A stretch of DNA of 64,000 bases from Pantoea trifolii. Lineage in GTDB: Bacteria; Pseudomonadota; Gammaproteobacteria; Enterobacterales; Enterobacteriaceae. Below, one piece after another: positions 60,030-64,000 of the stretch. The notes under the pieces were generated by a model. The model made no database searches. It had not been told where the DNA came from and saw only the letters and a program-made list of their open reading frames with translations. Positions within the stretch are counted from its first letter, which is position 1; the number at the start of each line of letters is the position of its first letter. Where the stretch lies: NCBI RefSeq assembly GCF_024506435.1, contig NZ_JANIET010000001.1, forward strand, positions 186,001 to 250,000. Reading direction: 5' to 3'. A program made the translations under genes and the position numbers.

Positions 60030-60557
60030 GTGTTCGACATTGGTTTTAGTGAACTGGTATTGGTGTTCGTGATCGGGTTGATTGTGCTTGGCCCGCAACG
60101 ATTACCGGTTGCGGTGAAAACCGTCGTCGGCTGGATCAGAGCCATTCGCTCGCTGGCCGCGAATGTACAAAACGAACTGGCGCAAGAGCTGAAACTGCAG
60201 GAATTGCAGGACAGCCTGAAAAAGGTGGAAGAAGCGGGCCGTGGCACGCTATCACCCGAGCTGAAAGAGTCGATGGAAGAACTGCGTAAAACCGCCGACT
60301 CGATGAAGCGTTCGGTGCAGCAGAGTATCGATGTCGAAAAAGAGGAAGATGAAGCCAACACCATTCATCAGACTCAGCCAGCAGCAGCGCAGCCCGGCAC
60401 TTCACCTGCGGTCACGCCTGCCTCAGCGGAACATCAAACCAGTGCACCCGCACAGGCTCCGCAGCCAGACAACATCGCTTCAGAAGCAGAAACCCATCCC
60501 GTCGCCAGTGCTCCTGAAAGCACCGCGAAGATTTCTCTCGTAAAAGATGAACGATAA
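60030..60557 (+). CDS. tatB: Sec-independent protein translocase subunit TatB
   Basis: TatB forms, with TatC, the receptor for twin-arginine signal peptides. The 175-residue product starts at a GTG (60030), as E. coli tatB does, and begins (f)[28 protein letters not shown]: a membrane helix, the GPQRLP hinge, an amphipathic helix, then a long Pro/Ala/Gln/Glu-rich disordered tail. It lies two bases after tatA. Confidence 0.97.
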   Translation: MFDIGFSELVLVFVIGLIVLGPQRLPVAVKTVVGWIRAIRSLAANVQNELAQELKLQELQDSLKKVEEAGRGTLSPELKESMEELRKTADSMKRSVQQSIDVEKEEDEANTIHQTQPAAAQPGTSPAVTPASAEHQTSAPAQAPQPDNIASEAETHPVASAPESTAKISLVKDER

Positions 60558-60559
60558 AC

Positions 60560-61318
60560 ATGGCCGTTGAAGATACCCAACCGCTCATTAGCCATTTGAT
60601 TGAGCTGCGCAAGCGTTTGTTGAATTGCATCATCGCTGTTTTAGTCATCTTTTTGTGTCTGGTCTATTTCGCGAATGATATCTACCATCTGGTCGCGGCA
60701 CCGCTGATTAGCCAGATGCCAGCCGGTGCGAGCATGATCGCCACCGACGTGGCATCGCCGTTCTTCACGCCGATCAAACTCACCATTATTGTTTCGGTGT
60801 TTCTGGCCGTGCCGGTGATTCTGTATCAGGTGTGGGCGTTTGTGGCGCCTGCGCTCTATCGCCACGAGCGCAAACTGGTGATGCCGTTGCTGTTCTCCAG
60901 TACGCTGCTGTTTTACGTCGGCGTGGCGTTTGCCTATTTCATCGTGTTCCCGCTGGCGTTTGGCTTTTTCGCCAAAACCGCGCCGCAAGGTGTGACCATC
61001 GCAACGGATATCACCAACTACCTCGACTTCGTCATGACGATTTTCATGGCGTTTGGCGTGGCGTTTGAGGTGCCGATTGCGATTGTGCTGCTGTGCTGGA
61101 CCGGCATTACGTCACCCGAAGATTTGAAGAAGAAACGTCCTTATATGTTGGTTGGCGCGTTCGTGGTTGGGATGTTGCTCACACCGCCGGATGTTTTCTC
61201 GCAAACTTTGCTCGCTATTCCGATGTACTGCCTGTTTGAAGTCGGCGTATTCTTCTCCCGCTACTATGTGGGTAAAGGACGTCAGTCTTCGGATGAGGAA
61301 CACAACACCGAATCCTGA
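60560..61318 (+). CDS. tatC: Sec-independent protein translocase subunit TatC
   Basis: TatC is the six-helix core of the twin-arginine receptor. The 252-residue protein shows the conserved N-terminus [14 protein letters not shown] (with the signal-peptide-binding Glu), [26 protein letters not shown], and [14 protein letters not shown]. It starts two bases after tatB. The C-terminus is a little shorter than in E. coli (258). Confidence 0.97.
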   Translation: MAVEDTQPLISHLIELRKRLLNCIIAVLVIFLCLVYFANDIYHLVAAPLISQMPAGASMIATDVASPFFTPIKLTIIVSVFLAVPVILYQVWAFVAPALYRHERKLVMPLLFSSTLLFYVGVAFAYFIVFPLAFGFFAKTAPQGVTIATDITNYLDFVMTIFMAFGVAFEVPIAIVLLCWTGITSPEDLKKKRPYMLVGAFVVGMLLTPPDVFSQTLLAIPMYCLFEVGVFFSRYYVGKGRQSSDEEHNTES

Positions 61319-61340
61319 TGTCTTCGGTAAGATGCATCTA

Positions 61341-61367
61341 AACCGCCCCGTTGGGCGGTTTTTTATT
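61341..61367 (+). terminator. terminator of tatABC
   Basis: A perfect 8-base stem AACCGCCC/GGGCGGTT (61341-61348 with 61353-61360) around CGTT runs into TTTTATT. It stands between tatC and tatD, 12 bases before the tatD start. Confidence 0.88.
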
Positions 61368-61378
61368 GGGGAGAAAAC

Positions 61379-62161
61379 ATGTTTGATATCGGTGTAAACC
61401 TGACCAGCACGCAATTCGCAAAAGATCGCGATCAGGTGGTAAAACGTGCGCGCGAAGCAGGCGTCACCGGCCTGTTAATTACCGGCACCAATGCATTAGA
61501 GAGCCAGCAAGCGCGCCAACTGGCTACGCAACATGCAGGATATTGCTGGTCAACCGCTGGCGTCCATCCTCACCATGCCAGTGAATGGTCGGCGGAAACC
61601 GCGAATACCTTACGTCGCCTGGCGGAAAGCGAGCAGGTGGTCGCAATTGGCGAATGTGGCCTGGATTTCAATCGCAATCTCTCGGCCCACGATCAGCAGG
61701 AATACGCTTTCGATGCGCAGCTGGCGTTGGCCGCTGAGCTGCAATTGCCGGTGTTTCTGCATTGCCGAGAGGCGCACGATCGTTTTGTCGCGGTGCTTGA
61801 GCCGTGGCTGCCCAAATTGGTAGGCGCTGTCGTTCACTGCTTTACCGGTACGCGTGATGAACTGCAAGCGTGTCTGGCGCTGGGATTGTCGGTGGGCATT
61901 ACCGGCTGGGTGTGCGATGAGCGTCGCGGTATGGAACTGCGTGAATTGCTGCCGCTGATTCCGGCTGAGCGCCTGTTACTGGAAACCGACGCACCGTATT
62001 TACTGCCGCGCGATATGCATCCACGTCCCACTTCACGCCGCAATGAGCCGTGCTTCCTGCCGCATATTGTGCAGCAGGTGGCGAACTGGCGTGGCGAAGA
62101 AGCAGAAGCGCTAGGCGCGCAGGTAAATCTCAACGCGCGTCAGCTGTTCAAACTCGCTTAG
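61379..62161 (+). CDS. tatD: TatD-family 3'-5' DNA exonuclease
   Basis: TatD is a metal-dependent nuclease of the amidohydrolase fold with 3'-5' exonuclease activity linked to DNA repair; it is not a translocase part. The 260 residues match E. coli. Metal-binding and family motifs: [41 protein letters not shown] and [18 protein letters not shown] precedes the start. Its stop codon overlaps the rfaH stop on the other strand. Confidence 0.96.
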   Translation: MFDIGVNLTSTQFAKDRDQVVKRAREAGVTGLLITGTNALESQQARQLATQHAGYCWSTAGVHPHHASEWSAETANTLRRLAESEQVVAIGECGLDFNRNLSAHDQQEYAFDAQLALAAELQLPVFLHCREAHDRFVAVLEPWLPKLVGAVVHCFTGTRDELQACLALGLSVGITGWVCDERRGMELRELLPLIPAERLLLETDAPYLLPRDMHPRPTSRRNEPCFLPHIVQQVANWRGEEAEALGAQVNLNARQLFKLA

Positions 62162-62646
62162 AGTTTGCGGAACTGCTTGTTATCCACGCTGCGCATCACC
62201 TGTTTGTTCAGCATGTTGAGCAGCAGAACGGAGCGCGTTTCACCATCCGGCTCGGCAAAAATGGCGCGCAGCCCTTCGAAAGTGCCATCGGTGATGATCA
62301 CTTCATCACCGCTCTGCGGGGTTTCCGGATCCAATACGATCTGCGGTGCATCAGTTTGCAGCGCTTCGATCACATCGTGCGATACGGTGGCCGGCATGGT
62401 GCCAAAGCGCACGAAGTGGCTGACGCCGCGCGTGCTGCTGATGGTGGTAGTGTGAATCGCTTCGGGATCGAACTCGATAAACAGATAGTTAGGGAACAGC
62501 GGCTCACTCACGGTGGTGCGTTTGCCGCGCACAATCTTCTCCAGAGCGATCATTGGGCTGAGGCAATTCACCTCTTGCCGCTCAAGATGCTCTTTCGCGC
62601 GCAACAGTTGTCCACGTTTGCAATAGAGTAAGTACCAGGATTCCAT
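62158..62646 (-). CDS. rfaH: transcription antitermination factor RfaH
   Basis: RfaH is a NusG paralogue that binds ops-paused RNA polymerase and allows long LPS, capsule and similar operons to be transcribed and translated. The ATG at 62646 gives 162 residues, exactly the E. coli length; a frame from 62658 adds four residues. Visible are the NGN domain (1-100; [17 protein letters not shown]-type helix, PLFPNYLF) and the KOW C-terminal domain (about 110-162) that refolds. It is convergent with tatD. Confidence 0.97.
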   Translation of the reverse strand: MESWYLLYCKRGQLLRAKEHLERQEVNCLSPMIALEKIVRGKRTTVSEPLFPNYLFIEFDPEAIHTTTISSTRGVSHFVRFGTMPATVSHDVIEALQTDAPQIVLDPETPQSGDEVIITDGTFEGLRAIFAEPDGETRSVLLLNMLNKQVMRSVDNKQFRKL

Positions 62647-62855
62647 AATCGCTCCCAAATAATGGACGCTAAGAATATCAAATCAGTTGTCAGAGTTATA
62701 GCGCATCGGCGGGTGGAAACCGGGTGCTGAAAACAATTTCACTACGATTTATCCGATTGATGCGGCTTATTTACGCTTTCTTGCAAGAAAATTGACGGCT
62801 GACGACCATCTGTATCAGACTCCATCCCCATCTTTCGATTGAAAAGGAGTGGCTG

Positions 62856-63587
62856 ATGGAACTGTTCCTGTTAAGTAACGGCAAAGTGGCTGACGATGCG
62901 CCGCTGTTAGGTTACGCCCACCCGCAGCTGCACGCGATGATCGCCCAGCGCGGCATCACCTCGGCGGTGCTGGTGCCGTACGCGATTATTCGTGGCGATC
63001 ATGCGCAGCGCGCGCAGGATTTATCCGCGTCGTTAGGTATTGAGGTGCGCACCGTGCACGAGTTTGCATCGCCCGTTGCGGCGATTGAACACGCTGAGCT
63101 GATTCTGGTGAGCGGCGGAAATACCTGGTTCCTCAACCAAATGCTGCATGAGCACGGCTTGATCGTTGCCATCCAACGTGCGGTGCGAGAGCGTGGTGTG
63201 CCGTACGTTGGCTGGAGCGCCGGTTGCAATGTGGCAACGCCTTCCATTCGCACCACCAATGACATGCCGGTGCGCAGCAGCGTAGTGTTGCCCGCGCTTG
63301 GGCTGTTCCCGGTGCAGATCAATCCGCATTACCTTGATGCGCACGTCAGCGGCCACATGGGCGAAACGCGTGACGAACGTCTGGCCGAGTTCTGTGCCGT
63401 TAATCCGCATGAATCGGTGATTGCGCTGCGCGAAGCCAGCTTCCTGCACGTGAGCGAGAATCGCCTGCGTTACTACAGCGCTCGCGGCGAAGACTTCAAA
63501 GTGTTCCGCCACGGCGAGCCGATTGCTGCGTATCACGATGTATTGGCGATTCAGTCGCTGGTGCCGTTTTCCTGTCAGCCTGCCTGA
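62856..63587 (+). CDS. pepE: S51-family dipeptidase E
   Basis: PepE hydrolyses dipeptides with N-terminal Asp (alpha-aspartyl dipeptidase). The 243-residue product has the catalytic triad in conserved positions: GWSAG (Ser121), RTTNDMPV (Asp136) and INPHY (His158), and the N-terminus MELFLLSNG. It is longer than E. coli PepE (229), mainly in the C-terminus, and clearly diverged, so the exact specificity is uncertain. AAAGGAG lies before the start. It sits between rfaH and ubiD, unlike E. coli pepE. Confidence 0.87.
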   Translation: MELFLLSNGKVADDAPLLGYAHPQLHAMIAQRGITSAVLVPYAIIRGDHAQRAQDLSASLGIEVRTVHEFASPVAAIEHAELILVSGGNTWFLNQMLHEHGLIVAIQRAVRERGVPYVGWSAGCNVATPSIRTTNDMPVRSSVVLPALGLFPVQINPHYLDAHVSGHMGETRDERLAEFCAVNPHESVIALREASFLHVSENRLRYYSARGEDFKVFRHGEPIAAYHDVLAIQSLVPFSCQPA

Positions 63588-63621
63588 CGCAAAACCTCAA
63601 CATGTCAGCGTGAAACGCCCC

Positions 63622-63627
63622 TATAAT
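63622..63627 (+). promoter_or_regulatory. candidate -10 box of ubiD
   Basis: A perfect TATAAT lies 34 bases before the ubiD start in the short pepE-ubiD gap. No convincing -35 hexamer was found at 16-18 bases upstream. Confidence 0.4.
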
Positions 63628-63660
63628 GGCGCTTCACTCTGGCCGGAAAGCTAAAGCCGC

Positions 63661-64000
63661 ATGAAATATCAGGATTTACGAGACTTCCTCGCATTGCTGG
63701 AACAGCGTGGCGAGTTAAAGCGCATCACTCAGGAGATCGATCCTGAGTTAGAGATGACTGAAATTGCCGATCGTACGCTGCGCGCCGGCGGCCCGGCGCT
63801 GCTGTTCGAAAACCCGAAAGGCTACGACATGCCGGTGCTGTGTAATCTGTTTGGCACACCAAAGCGCGTGGCGATGGGCATGGGCCAGGAAGAGGTCAGT
63901 GCGCTGCGTGAAGTCGGCAAGCTGCTGGCGTTCCTGAAAGAGCCGGAACCGCCAAAAGGCTTCCGCGATCTGTTCGATAAGATGCCGCAATTCAAGCAAG
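63661..64000 (+). CDS. ubiD: 3-octaprenyl-4-hydroxybenzoate decarboxylase, N-terminal part (3' end outside window)
   Basis: UbiD is the prenylated-FMN-dependent decarboxylase of ubiquinone synthesis; its cofactor is made by UbiX. The first 113 residues are visible, from [22 protein letters not shown] to the window end at DKMPQFKQ, and the frame has no stop. The segment [40 protein letters not shown] is almost identical to E. coli. The ATG at 63661 starts the protein three residues later than the E. coli annotation. Confidence 0.96.
   Translation, partial: MKYQDLRDFLALLEQRGELKRITQEIDPELEMTEIADRTLRAGGPALLFENPKGYDMPVLCNLFGTPKRVAMGMGQEEVSALREVGKLLAFLKEPEPPKGFRDLFDKMPQFKQ

Overview
This 64 kb window is a core chromosomal segment of a gammaproteobacterium of the order Enterobacterales. 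Almost every protein is collinear with, and close in length to, its Escherichia coli counterpart (rep-gppA-rhlB-trxA-rho, the enterobacterial common antigen operon, hemYXDC, cyaA, dapF-xerC-uvrD, corA, pldA-recQ, metR-metE, udp, rmuC, ubiE-ubiJ-ubiB, tatABCD, rfaH, ubiD). Several departures from the E. coli order (abrB after corA, glpT beside yigL, yehS beside metR, pepE beside ubiD, no cyaY beside cyaA, no yifK after wecG) and the fairly high GC suggest the Erwiniaceae, most likely Pantoea or a close relative. That assignment is inference from gene content, not from a database search.

Layout. 1-3.1 kb: the 3' end of an AsmA-family gene, ppiC, and the Rep helicase gene. 3.2-8.1 kb: gppA-rhlB on the minus strand, divergent from trxA and rho. 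8.2-21.1 kb: the enterobacterial common antigen (ECA) operon wecA-wzzE-wecB-wecC-rffG-rffH-wecD-wecE-wzxE-wecF-wzyE-wecG, most of it tightly packed with 1- to 23-base overlaps. 21.2-21.8 kb: a four-tRNA operon (Arg-His-Leu-Pro) with a strong promoter and terminator. 21.9-22.25 kb: the small RNA gene glmZ with a sigma-54-type promoter and sites matching the GlrR consensus. 22.3-26.35 kb: hemC-hemD-hemX-hemY on the minus strand, divergent from cyaA. 29.4-35.1 kb: lptM-dapF-yigA-xerC-yigB and then uvrD, whose LexA box is followed one base later by a full-length ERIC element. 35.1-45 kb: corA with its leader, abrB, rarD-yigI, pldA, recQ-rhtC, rhtB, pldB-yigL. 45-53.6 kb: glpT, yigM, yehS, metR/metE, ysgA, udp. 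53.7-55.0 kb: an uncharacterised protein with a TPR-like N-terminus and a glycosyltransferase-like C-terminus. 55-64 kb: rmuC, ubiE-ubiJ-ubiB, tatABC, tatD, rfaH, pepE and the start of ubiD.

How the genes work together. The ECA block encodes the complete lipid-linked repeat-unit pathway: WecA makes lipid I; WecB, WecC and WecG add ManNAcA; RffG, RffH, WecD, WecE and WecF make and add Fuc4NAc; WzxE flips, and WzyE and WzzE polymerise and set chain length. Other clusters cover early tetrapyrrole synthesis, ubiquinone synthesis (UbiE, UbiJ, UbiB, UbiD), twin-arginine export, DNA repair and recombination (Rep, UvrD, XerC, RecQ, RmuC) and envelope functions.

Most of the window is ordinary housekeeping DNA. 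No phage, insertion sequence, CRISPR array, toxin-antitoxin or defence island was seen. The interest lies in control regions (uvrD, glmZ, corA, hemC, udp, metE, glpT), in several families of intergenic palindromic repeats, and in the one unassigned gene between udp and rmuC.
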